Source of the DNA: Mesostigma viride
Taxonomy: Eukaryota > Streptophyta > Mesostigmatophyceae > Mesostigmatales > Mesostigmataceae
Length of the DNA stretch: 64,000 nucleotides
Assembly: GCA_009746045.1 (NCBI GenBank)
Contig: RPFO01000059.1
Span: forward strand, 1,869,716-1,933,715
Direction: 5' to 3'
Shown here one piece after another: positions 23,139 to 33,023 of the stretch. The translations under genes were made by a program, and so were the position numbers. A model generated the notes under the pieces. That model was not told where the DNA came from. It saw nothing but the letters and a program-made list of their open reading frames with translations, and searched no databases. Positions within the stretch are counted from its first letter, which is position 1. Every line of letters begins with the position of its first letter.

Positions 23139-23894
23139 CTACCGTAGTGGTCAAAATCACTTTGCGTCTAATTGTTTGCGAATTGACCTCGCAAACTGCT
23201 ATTAATGGGCTTGATTTTGGGTCGCAAAGTTCAAATGTTACCGCGCCGCGCCTGCGCCGCGCCGCACAGCCCCAAGCCCAGCGAACCGAACGGCCTTTCG
23301 CGCCACAATTTTTCGCGCCTTTTGTTACTGTCACTGCGAAAGCCAAAGGCTTGTGCAGAATGCACGGTGTCTTGGCAGAAGAGCGGGGCGTCGAAGGCAG
23401 AAGAGCCGCGGGGCGTCAGGCAGGCCAGCAGGCAGTCAAGCCAGGTATCCTACACCATTATCCTAAGGGCTAATTAATGCTCGGCAGCGAGACAACCGCT
23501 ATTATTGGTAGTATTATAATTTTCGGGGAAATGGGTATATTTTTATTAGCCACTGAATTATGGACCAAAGAGGTGAGAGGGGAAATGAGTAGTCAGCGAA
23601 TCCTAATTAAAGGTGGGCACACACACGTAGAATTATAATAGGTAGTATTATAATCAGTGCTATACCCGCATTGATCAATCAAATCACTCAGGTGGGTACT
23701 TGGGTTACATGAGTGGAGAGGGGGCAAAGGGATATGAAGTTGGTGAGACCCAAGCCAAGCCACTGACCACTAACAAGCCGATGGGCTCGCAAACCTAAAA
23801 CTTTGCCTGCATTTTTGGTCGCAAACTATAAATTCCACCCAGTTTTGGGGTCGCAAAGTAATTAGACGCAAAGTGATTTTGACCACTACGGTAG
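23139..23894. mobile_element. MITE-like element with 35-bp TIRs
   Basis: A perfect 35-bp TIR starting CTACCGTAGTGGTCAAAATC at 23139-23173 and inverted at 23860-23894. A further GTCGCAAA motif repeats inside. The 756-bp body is non-coding. A target duplication is not clear. Confidence 0.7.
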
Positions 23895-25600
23895 AGAGAG
23901 AAAGGGACCGGCGGTGCGCCGGTACTAGTGCCTACTGGCAACCGTGCCCGCCCTTGATTGAGGGGGGCGCGGCGCCTTGAGACATGTGCTTTGTTTTCCA
24001 TTTTCACACCGTACTTAGAGCGGTGTGGTGAACGTAGGGAGGCCTTTTTGCAGCTTTGTCGACGGCCCATTCTGGGGCGTGTGTGCACTGCTATGGCGGT
24101 GCCGAATGTAAATCACAGCTACCGGCCTCCGAATTATTATTCGGGGGCCTGTTTTATTTAAAGTTATGACGGCTGCGCGACGGGGGTCGGCAGCACCCCA
24201 AGAATTTGCCATTCGAAGTGCGGGCGGTAGCTGCCAGTGCCAGATTGTGTATTTTTGCTCGCTCGTTGTACTCGCCACCCCGAGCTCGCGGGAGGGGTCT
24301 GGATAGACGCGGGAGTGACTCTTGATCGGACAACTAAAGCGGGGCAATCGTGGTGCTTGGGTGGCAACAGCTACAGGCGGAGGGGGATTACGCCTCAGGC
24401 AAATTCGCTGGGTATCGGATGCGCTGGGCCTGGCTAATAAATGTCGATAGTGCATGAGGGCGCTATGCGAGCAGGAAGAAGGCGGAGCCGAGCCCCCAGG
24501 CCAGCACAGGAGCGGGGTGGCTGCAGCCCCAGCGCCAAGGGGGGCAGCACCCTAAACAGCCTAACATTTCCTGGTGCTAATTGAGTCGGCAGCGGCCGGT
24601 GGCCAGGGCGGAATGGCGGGGTCGTTGACGCGTAATTTAAGCGGGGACGAGTTGTTGGGACTGACGGTGCACAGCGGGGAAGGGGAAGGATGTTAGGGCG
24701 GGGCATGGTGCCAAGGCGAGGGGGGAATTCAAGCCGCAGCGCGGTTTCGGGGGTAATCCGTAAGGAAACCCCCATGGTTTGCGCAACTTTCCTGAAAAAA
24801 TTTTCCCCTCGCGGGGGGCGCGTGAAAACGGCAAAGGCTCCGCTACGCCCGCCCAAAGGCGGCGGGCTCCGCTTTGCCTTTGCCGTTTTCACGCGCCCCC
24901 CTCGAGGGGGGGGGGGGTGCGTGTGGAACCCGGCAGTACGGTCCGGCTTTGTTTTAAGAAAATGCATTATATACCATAATAAAGCTCCACTCGGCTGCGG
25001 CTGCGCCAAGGCTCGTGACACCATGGCGATGGTGAGCCTTGGCGCTAGGAGGTCCGCAGCCATCATTATCACCACGATGGGGGTAATGGGGCCAGTGGCA
25101 GTGGCTCTACCCTCGGGAAATTCCAGCGGCTTTGCCGGTGGGCTGGTGATGGTGGTTGGGTGAGCTGGAGACGTTCCCAGGTGGCATAAGTCCTAAAGCG
25201 GCAGCACTGGGATGCGCCCCTCTAAGAAGGGGAACGCATGTGGCTCCGCCCTGCGTCCGCCGGGAGACCGTAGCGGCCACACGGGGGCGGGAAGGGGGGC
25301 ATCATCATGCCAACAAGAGCCCAGCATTCCAAGTGGTTGCGTTCCTACCACCAGGGCTGGAAACGGCCTGGGTGGCCAGAGATGGTGATGTGGGACAAGA
25401 TTGGACCAAGGGGGCATGTGCTGGGCCCCAGCATGGTGAACTGGCCTAACTTGACAATGACTTGTACAATGATTTTGAGGGTGTGGCTAGGCTCAACTGT
25501 TAAAGCCTGCACACACTTATTGTAATAAACTTGTTTCTCTGGTAGGAAGGCACTCCAATGGACCTTAGCTTCAGCACCTATTTTAAAAAAAAGAAATTAT
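23895..25600. other. GC-rich non-coding stretch with a long hairpin
   Basis: A 32-bp inverted repeat with one mismatch (24806-24837 and 24877-24908) has GGGGGGCGCGTGAAAACGGC in its left arm and surrounds a 39-nt loop with its own short GC stem. The open frame across it (24434-25075, minus) is a by-product of the symmetry and base composition. No other gene seen. Confidence 0.6.
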
Positions 25601-25953
25601 GGGGCGAATCTGAACCGGGCCAATCAGATGTCGAGACACCGTGACACCCACTCAATGCGGACCACGAGTTTCTGAGACACCGAGACACCACGTACCGACA
25701 TGTTGAGACACCGTGACACCGTGCGCTTTCACCCCGAATTCACGAGAGCGGCAACGATGGTGATCGCTGCCAAATGAGGTAACATGGGCTAAACAACTCG
25801 GGCAGACCGGGCTGGCGTGACATCCCGGTCTGCCATGTTAGATTCCCCCCCCCACATGGCGTGGGGATCTACGTTTGCCATCTGCCAACGTAGAAATAGA
25901 TGGGGAGGGGGGGGGACAAATGATGTTTGCAACATTGCCCAGTTGACATAGCC

Positions 25954-26331
25954 ATGGCGAGACCCGGCGTTTTCATGGAGCCCAGTGCGGGGGCGCTGGG
26001 TTGGCAGGTTTTGGGAATGTTCTTCTTGCTATTACTCCTGGGCGTCGTCGTGTTCAATATGATGGCGAGGCGCGGGGTCCGGTTATCTGCAGCCGCCGTG
26101 TTGGCGAAATGCACCCAGGATTCGTCCTTGGCTGCGGCACTTTGCAGGGACTGGGACTGTGGTTGTGGCCGCCATTGTTTGAGAAGCGTGCATTTCGAGG
26201 AGCTCAGGACGATGAGGACCGACATGTGGTCTAAGAAGCCTGCGGATCGGAAAGAGTTTATAAAGAACCAGCTTTTTCAGGCCGGCCAGCGAGAAACTGA
26301 AATCCCGGCAAGTGATTTAATGACAAAGTGA
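25954..26331 (+). CDS. Small ORF with membrane segment and Cys cluster (possible transposase N-terminus)
   Basis: An ORF starting MARPGVFMEPSAG. It has a hydrophobic stretch WQVLGMFFLLLLLGVVVF near residues 18-35, which could span a membrane. A Cys cluster, CRDWDCGCGRHC, follows, then a basic helical part (LRTMRTDMWSKKPADRKEF). The pattern Cys cluster, then Arg..Trp, then a charged helix resembles N-terminal modules found before transposase domains, and a similar arrangement occurs at about 49020-49160 in the 7.6-kb element. No catalytic domain follows, so it is a fragment or an exon. Function not assigned. Confidence 0.35.
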   Translation: MARPGVFMEPSAGALGWQVLGMFFLLLLLGVVVFNMMARRGVRLSAAAVLAKCTQDSSLAAALCRDWDCGCGRHCLRSVHFEELRTMRTDMWSKKPADRKEFIKNQLFQAGQRETEIPASDLMTK

Positions 26332-26611
26332 TTTTGATGGTTGCTTGCATGCATATTAAGTGAGACAACTATTCCTGGACGCATGGCGTGCCAACATATA
26401 TAAGTTGTTACCAGATATTAATCACATGCCCTATTGAAGCGACGTTGGACCGCATAAACGAGGAATGGCTGAACTTGTCATGACCCGGCAAGGTACCTAC
26501 ACGCACAACAAGAATACATCAACATGAGACGATATATGGTGAGATGACCGAGATGTATGGAGAAATGAATGTCTCTACTAGGATTATTATGAAGGTGTAT
26601 ACGTGGTATTT

Positions 26612-26830
26612 GCGGTGTCACGGTGTCACGGTGTCACGGTGTCACAGTGTCACGGTGTCACGGTGTCACGGTGTCACGGTGTCACGGTGTCAGAAGCATA
26701 GGTAAAACTTGCAATGACCCATTGAATACATCATCCCCATTAATAATCACTGCATACCTGCAAAGATGTGTGTTTATATGCATTTTGAGGTGTCACGGTG
26801 TCACGGTGTCACGATGTCACGGTGTCACGG
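26612..26830. repeat. Right subterminal GGTGTCAC arrays
   Basis: Two clusters (26612-26691 and about 26789-26830) of the octamer in the orientation opposite to the left-end arrays, consistent with symmetrical subterminal repeats of the 16-kb element. Confidence 0.85.
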
Positions 26831-26916
26831 GTCCTATGAACTTCCCCTTCCTCAGAGACTTTAGTGGAAACTTTAAATTCAATAAAATACAACTTTTCAA
26901 AATGAACTACAAATTG

Positions 26917-26949
26917 AGTGTTCTAGTACAAATCCAGACGAGCTTAGGG
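26917..26949 (-). repeat. Right 33-bp TIR of the 16-kb element
   Basis: Perfect inverted match of 10694-10726. The next 36 bases outward (26950-26985) are gypsy gag sequence that continues at 35363 once Copia-B is removed. Confidence 0.8.
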
Positions 26950-26985
26950 AAAGCCACTGCTGGAGGGTCACGAGGGAGCGAAGAG

Positions 26986-27391
26986 AGTTAGATATAGATG
27001 TACGTCGGAGACGTTGGGGACTCAGTGTGAGAATGATGGATGCAGCAACGCCAGGGATCGGGCGTTCCTTGTCATTATTCACTCCATATGTGGGCACACA
27101 TTATATGTCGTGGACACATCACTCACACGAGATCCCTAGGACAACTGGACTACGCTCAATTGTCCCCCACGTGTCCAGGCTCTAGAGGCTTCTAGACCTG
27201 GAGCAACGTTACTACGCACAACGTCCACCAGACTAGTTGCTAGCTACGTAACTTGCGTACACGTGTGTGCGTCGCGCCACAACCGGCGCTCGGCACCGTT
27301 ATTCAGTCTCCGCCAGAATAACTCCGGTCACATTGTATGTTCCCCTGTGTGGCTCCGGCCACAAGTCAGCCTCGAGGTATCTCAGCTAACT
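26986..27391 (-). repeat. 3' LTR of Copia-B
   Basis: A direct repeat of 34948-35357 lacking GATC after GGGACTC. On the minus strand it begins AGTTAGCTGAG and ends TATATCTAACT. A purine-rich GAAAGAAAACATAATGGG tract (27392-27409, minus) lies just before it. Confidence 0.9.
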
Positions 27392-28400
27392 CCCATTATG
27401 TTTTCTTTCAGATTGGAACATGCTCCAAGTCTGACCAACCAACCGTTGCAAGGCAACTAGAGCCCATACAGTCACAACTGGATTAGAAAAGGGCCCCAGA
27501 AACGGACTATACTGATGCTGACTGCTGATTTAACCCGGGGGTTCCTCCCCCTCAATAGTGGGGAAAACATAAATGAGGTACTGCGGCCATTCGTCACACA
27601 GGACGTCATGCAAGTCACATGTCACAGCATATAAGGAGTGCCCAGTTTCCATCTTTGAAGGAGCGAATTGTCGTCATTTCCCTGGCATCTGTCACTGCAG
27701 ATGGTAGAAAAAGGGGGGCTTGATTGCCACTTGTGGATGGAACCCCATGCAACATCCACTTCCCAAAAACCAATGGGATGACTCTAGTGAAACCAGAGGT
27801 CTTCCCCAGGTGCTTAGGACCTGATGTTTTGCCACTGCTGACCTGGGCCAGAGCAGCCAGATACCTGTGAGTGCCACATGGTGGTAAGCACAGGCAACTG
27901 ACAAGTGGGAACTGGTTCTCCACTTGATTTGCACATGGCGAATGGGTGGACTGCCCATCACCCTACCACAGGTCCTGGGACCAGATGGCAGCATAAGACA
28001 CAACAGGCACAGTCACAGGACTAAGACTGTCACACGTTACATGCACATGCACATGCACATGTACAAGGTAACCATGAACATGACCCAGCCACATAACAAT
28101 GCCATGTACAAGTACTGTCACCATGACTGACACAATGACACACTTGTGAAGGATTGACAGCTCACCTCCCAAGAGATGAGCTAACGAAATTCCATGAGAG
28201 AGACAAAGTCAAAGAGACTCAATTTATTCACCATAAAACAGGGCTTACAAGGCATACAGGTTCAGCTCCTCCCCAGGAGCTAGTGCTGATGATAAGACAC
28301 CCCGTGGCCTGGGCCCGGGTCTGGGTACCCCTACCCCCTGACAGGGGTTGCCCCATAGTAGGGGTGGGGAGACTAGCCACCCTCCCTGGGGAGGGGTGGA
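27392..28400 (-). other. Non-coding 3' region of Copia-B
   Basis: About 1 kb between the RNase H stop and the 3' LTR. It includes a short CACATG run near 28040. No ORF with family features. Copia-A has a matching 0.95-kb tail. Confidence 0.55.
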
Positions 28401-31400
28401 CTAGGTGTCTACCGGCGGGGGCAGGCTGGCCTGCTTGCCGTAGGGGTTCATCATGTGATAGAGCAGTTGGTACTGCTCAGGTGCTAGCTGGGGCACCTTG
28501 GTCAACGCATCCGCGGCGTTGGCCTTGTCCGGCACATGATTGGTAGACTCCCAGTAGGTGCACTCCTGTTTCAGGATCACCCAGTCCAAATCAGTATGCA
28601 CAGCATAAGGGTTGTCAAGGAAACTGAGGAGAGATTGACTGTCGGTGTGCAAGTGAGCCACCACCCCAGCCTGACTGCCTGCTTGCTTCTGTAACCAAAC
28701 CAGGACATGATTGAGATACCTGGCATGTAGCACAGCTGACACAACTGCCCTGCACTCAGCAGCATTGCTACTAACAGCTTTACGCCTATGTAGCCTGCTA
28801 TACCATGAGATGAGTGACATGGGTTGTCAGCATTTTGTACAAAAAATAAGCCAGCCTCCCTAGCCTGCAGTTGAGTAATCTGCCGTGATTCCATGGAACT
28901 GTCCATTATAGCCTGAATGTGAATGGGCTTAAAGAGTTCCAGGGAATGCAAGATAAGGGGTGGACCAGCCTGCAGGAGCTTGTTGATAGCCTTGTGGCCT
29001 ACCTGCATAAGAACTGCATCATCAACCCTGCTGACTACTGCCAAGTGTGGTGCACAAGTAGAACACAACCACCCCAGCTTGCCCCTAATGGTGGGACAGT
29101 CACAAGGTTTGATTTTAGTCTGCAGCACTCCTTACAACTGTGCATGTAATCTGATGGAGAGTACATTGCACAGACCCACTGATCTGCTTGCTTCTGAAGC
29201 TGCAACATTGTGCCACAGAACTTAATAGCAATGGTGCCCAGCTCTAGCTGCTTGCCAATCTCAAAAGACTTAGACACGTTGGCAATAAAATCATCCACAG
29301 CCTGCCTAGGCCCAGCAATAAGCTGATCATCCCCATGCCACACAAACATGATCATGCCATGAGGGTGAGGGACAACAAAGAAGCAAGGGTCTATGTCATC
29401 ATACCGAGCACCTAGCTTCTCAAACACAGCTTGAGCTGACATTCTGAAAATTCTAGGAGCAGATTGCAGACCTTCCACTCCTATGTTGGCTTTCAGAAAT
29501 GGTTGTGGGATATCCTTAGACCACACCTGAGGTGTGTTGACCACATACACCTTCCCATGCCAAACTTGCTCAGCTATTTCAGGTGAGCCTTTCAGAAATG
29601 CACGTTTAATGTCAGTGGCTTTGCACACATAATCATCACCTTGATTGATGTGCCCTAGAAAAACAGACAGCAAAATTTTAAGAGAAGTTTGCTGAATGCC
29701 AGGTGTATACAGGTCTGCCTCTGTCAAATCAGTGGATCCCTTAAACTCAGTCACACAAGGCCTAGCATGGAAAATGACAGAGCCATCTGCTGCTTGCTTG
29801 TGCTTGCACACGAACTTAAGTCTTAGGTGCTTGCTCCCGTTGGGCTTACGCTCTAAGGGAGTGACTGGAGGTGTGTGGGTGGGACTACGTGGATCTGGAA
29901 CCACCCATTCATCCATAGCCTTTCTAAAAGCTTCAACCCACTTAGTGAAACCTTCCTGAGTTTGACAGTCCTGGACAATCTGCTCATAGGAGAGGGGAGA
30001 CATTTTTGCAACATCATACTTTCCCAATCCAAATGCTTTGGGGTGCAGTTTCTGACTGTGCACCAAATCTGCCACACGTGGCTCGTGCCCAGGTGCATAC
30101 TTTGGTGCAACAAATTTGACAGTGGCTGGCTGTGTGTCAACCAAAGTCTGGAGTGGTACCTGAAAATGATCAAGTGACACCCCACCCAGGCCCTGTACCT
30201 CAAGCCTATCACAAGAGATGGTGACACCTGGGTAAGAAATAAATGGATCACCCAACAAAGCATTTCCTGTGTATCCTTCCAGTACCTGAAAAGGTGTGGG
30301 GATACCAAGAATGTTTAAGGTAACCTGACCTTTAACAGTCAAGCTAGCCTGCCCAGAGAAATCAGCCACCCGTTGCCAAGGGGAAGGCTCTAACTCTAGG
30401 TGTGGTACAGCCAATGCACTGATGATGCTAACCTGAGCTTGGGTGTCAACCGCGACTAGAGCTGGATTGTTGTCGCTGTGACCTGCCCTACTCACTTTGG
30501 CTGACCCTGCAGCAGTGTGAGCTTTGGCTCTATGCGCTGCTTGCAGTATGCGGACCGCTTCTGCTAGCCCATGTTTGGACACGGTAGGTATGGGTTGAGC
30601 TGGTACCGCTGAAGGTGTGCTGTCTTGCTGACCACCTTCTTGGTTAGTGCCCTCATTGACAGGTGGTCTAACCTGCTGTGGCTGGCTAGGCTCACTGAGG
30701 GTGACCTGGGGTGCACATGTGTTGTGGCTATCACACTCACCAGTGTGTGTTCCAAACAACCACTCACTGGGTACTCCAGATATACCAGGCAACTGTACTG
30801 AGCTGTCGACCATCAGCTCTTCCTCCTCTGCCACGTCTGACAGTGGAGTGTAATACAATTTAATCCTGTGAGGTGAGCACTTGTGCACATGCCCAGTGTC
30901 ATTGTGTTTCACATGCACAGTCTTGCCTGTGCTGGAAAACTTAAGGATAGTGGCTGGGCCTAACCATGTCCCAACCTTCCCTAGCCCTGACTCCTTATAG
31001 AAGAGAACTGTGTCCCCTTCCTTGAAGGAGGGGCGTGGATGCTTGGCATCCTTGGCTGCCAATCTGCTGGCAGCGTGGGCACGCTGTGCATTGTACACAG
31101 CTAGTACCTCAGGTGGGTATATCCCAGCCTGTAACCCATCTGGTGTGATAATACCATAGGGTGTCTGCAGGAGTGGTCGTCTATTGAGTATCTGGCATAT
31201 CTTAGTAGCCCACAGTGCCCTATCAGCGTATGACCCACTGTCAGCTAACAGGTTCTCACCTTCTTTGGCTACCAAGGTTTTGATAGACCTAATTGCCCTC
31301 TCAATGATACCTTGTCTCTCATGATCTTCTAGCCCAGCCAGGTCTATAGCTTCACAGCCCTCTGCCCCAGCAAGGCAACTAAATTGCTGATCTAACAGCA

Positions 31401-32196
31401 GTGCTTCTACTGGGTAGTACCTGGCTTGTGCTATTAATATAGCTCTGTGCAACTGAGACTTGTCCATACCAGGGAGAGGTTCTATTGCTGTGTACCTGGA
31501 CCATGCGTCCTTTAAAGCCAGATAGGGCTGTCCCTTAATATGGAACACATCCCCGACCACTCTGCCCTTGCACTTAGGTGGTGTAGCTACATGCCACTTG
31601 GGTGGTTTAGGTGCATACATTTGGCAGTGCTGACAGTGTTTTCTGATCAGCTGACATGCCTTCCTGAGTGCCGTACCTCCCAATGCAGCTGCTACCACCT
31701 CTGCACATGTCTCATGACCATACAGTAAGTGCAGTTGCAATGCCAGCTCCTCATAACTGATGTTACTAAGAGCTTGGGTCATGACCCTGGACACCTTGGG
31801 TATCAAGGAGGTGAACCTGGGTTCACTGTCAGAGGTTTCTGTGTAATACTTCAACACTTTGCCAACCTTGCTTACAGCCTTGACAGCTGAGCATGAAGGT
31901 GGAGAGTGAGAGGTAACAGAGTTAACTTGACATCCTGTCAACATCCTCCCATCCTGTGTCCCTGCCTGGGCAGTGGAGCTGGATATTGGGTGGTGTAGGG
32001 GACACGACTCATCATGACACGTGTGAGGGTGTGAGGACTTACATTTGGGGGCTGCCACGGCTCCTTGGTGCACTTGGCGGGGTCCCCGTGAGGCGGTCCC
32101 AGGCACTTGTGGCAGAGCACCTCCAGGTGCGCCAGGTGCTCCTTGTGTTTGTGGCACTTGTCCTTGCTGTGTCCACGACGCCCACAACGCACACAT
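28401..32196 (-). CDS. Copia-B pol: integrase, protease-like domain, RT, RNase H
   Basis: Integrase first, with HHCC (LYGHETCAEV, KHCQHCQMY, about 31610-31720), acidic core positions around VVGDVFHIKG and LLLDQQF, and the Glu region QGIIERAIRSI (about 31290). A retropepsin-like domain follows integrase: ALVAVDTQAQVSII (Asp codon 30445-30447) and NALLGDPFI. RT comes next with ATDIKRAFLKG and the active-site box VWHGDDQL (29323-29340). RNase H is last: IMDSSMESRQ, NAAECRAVV, HTDSQ, NAADALTK, stop at 28401. Between RT and RNase H the frame changes twice (near 29120 and 28820). The first about 150 codons after 32196 overlap the zinc-knuckle frame and may not all be translated. No protease lies between gag and integrase. 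Confidence 0.88.
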
Positions 32197-32201
32197 TTCA
32201 C
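31938..32201 (-). CDS. Copia-B zinc-knuckle segment of gag
   Basis: Begins with MKCVRCGRRGHSKDKC, a CCHC knuckle, followed by a second Cys/His group, CHKCLGPPHGDPAKC. It lies immediately after the gag ORF (stop 32198) in another frame, so it is probably the 3' part of gag joined by frameshifting or separated by a one-base assembly indel. It would bind element RNA during packaging. Confidence 0.65.
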   Translation of the reverse strand: MKCVRCGRRGHSKDKCHKHKEHLAHLEVLCHKCLGPPHGDPAKCTKEPWQPPNVSPHTLTRVMMSRVPYTTQYPAPLPRQGHRMGGC

Positions 32202-32920
32202 ATCCTTCTTGGGGGTGGAGGACCCAGCCCCAGAAGACTTGTTAGCGTTCCCCCCTGGGGGGATGACCTACCCTTCCCCTTCCCCTGCCCCTTGCCCTTG
32301 CCCTTGCCCTTGCCCTTGCCCTTGCCCTTGCCCTTGAGGCTCTTAACAAACTGACTCATAAGAGTCTTCACCTCCCCTAGCGTCACAGGACGCTTGTCCT
32401 TGGCCTTCCTGGCCTTACCCTCCTCATCTGATTCCTCCCCCCGGGCCCGCTTGACAGCAGGGGGGGAAGAGGTAGAGGGGGGAGGGGCTGAGTCCTGACA
32501 CAGTGGACCCAGGGCTAGCTTAACATAATCGAGAGCCTCTTTCATCGACTCCCAATGGGTGGCCAAGCCTGTGGTGATCATGGCAAAGGTGTTACGATCA
32601 AGGTTAAGCTTCTCGAGCAGGGAATGAACAAGCCACTTGTGATCTAGCTTGCTAACCTCGGGGTGGGCCTTCACTGCAAGTTCCCACTTCTTGATCTCTG
32701 CTACATAGTTCTGAGTTTCTACCTTATAGGTTTTCACCCAGTTAAACGCAGAGTACATGTCAACAGTGGTGGGAGCAGACAGCAGGTCATGCAGATCACG
32801 CAGAAAATTCTCCCATGGCTCCCTACCCTGTGTGTCCTGCCACCTGGGATACCTTTGCTGATATATGGATACCAAGTGCTGGATGGAGGGATTGGATTGG
32901 TGGAAGAAATCACCCTGCAT
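32198..32920 (-). CDS. Copia-B gag
   Basis: A UBN2-like copia Gag shape: helical N-terminal part (IQHLVSIYQQRYPRWQD, FLRDLHDLLSA, WVKTYKVETQNYVAEIKKWE) and a Leu-rich middle. It ends in an acidic/basic tail with a (Lys-Gly)n run encoded by a repeated plus-strand CCCTTG hexamer (about 32275-32336). The tail could bind nucleic acid. The zinc knuckles follow in the next frame. Confidence 0.75.
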   Translation of the reverse strand: MQGDFFHQSNPSIQHLVSIYQQRYPRWQDTQGREPWENFLRDLHDLLSAPTTVDMYSAFNWVKTYKVETQNYVAEIKKWELAVKAHPEVSKLDHKWLVHSLLEKLNLDRNTFAMITTGLATHWESMKEALDYVKLALGPLCQDSAPPPSTSSPPAVKRARGEESDEEGKARKAKDKRPVTLGEVKTLMSQFVKSLKGKGKGKGKGKGKGKGQGKGKGRSSPQGGTLTSLLGLGPPPPRRM

Positions 32921-33023
32921 GAGTGCCCCAAACCAGTTCTTGATATTCAGCTCCTCCCTAGCAGCTTGAGAGAGAGAAGAAGCTGAGCACCCTGCTGCCT
33001 AGTATACCCCTCTGGCAGCCCCC

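Larger units (their letters stand above)
19534..25710. mobile_element. Candidate element bounded by 110-bp perfect inverted repeats
   Basis: 19534-19643 and 25601-25710 are perfect inverted copies over 110 bp (outer end TGTCTCAACATGTCGG, inner end TCAGATTCGCCCC). Octamer-like GTGACACC units lie just outside both, as at the ends of the 16-kb element. It encloses two further inverted-repeat pairs. No transposase was recognised. It could equally be a palindromic duplication rather than a transposon. Confidence 0.5.
10694..26949. mobile_element. 16-kb TIR element interrupting the gypsy element
   Basis: Perfect 33-bp TIRs begin CCCTAAGCTCGTCTGGATTT at 10694-10726 and, inverted, at 26917-26949. 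Immediately inside each end are GTGACACC octamer arrays, also in inverted orientation. Outside, gypsy gag (26950 side) and protease (10690 side) rejoin in one reading frame if a single flanking base is counted once. This supports the boundaries, but no convincing target duplication longer than 1 bp is visible. The interior holds several nested insertions, satellites and degenerate coding traces. It has no intact transposase that I can recognise, so it is probably non-autonomous or composite. Subterminal motif arrays are known in CACTA elements, but the TIR does not begin CACTA. Confidence 0.65.

Noticed and set aside
24434-25075. Minus-strand 213-residue ORF
   Set aside because: Spans the GC-rich hairpin; Pro/Arg-rich composition follows the base composition and both hairpin arms give near-identical peptides.
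10690-26952. Target-site duplication of the 16-kb element
   Set aside because: Only one flanking base agrees; a longer duplication could not be supported.
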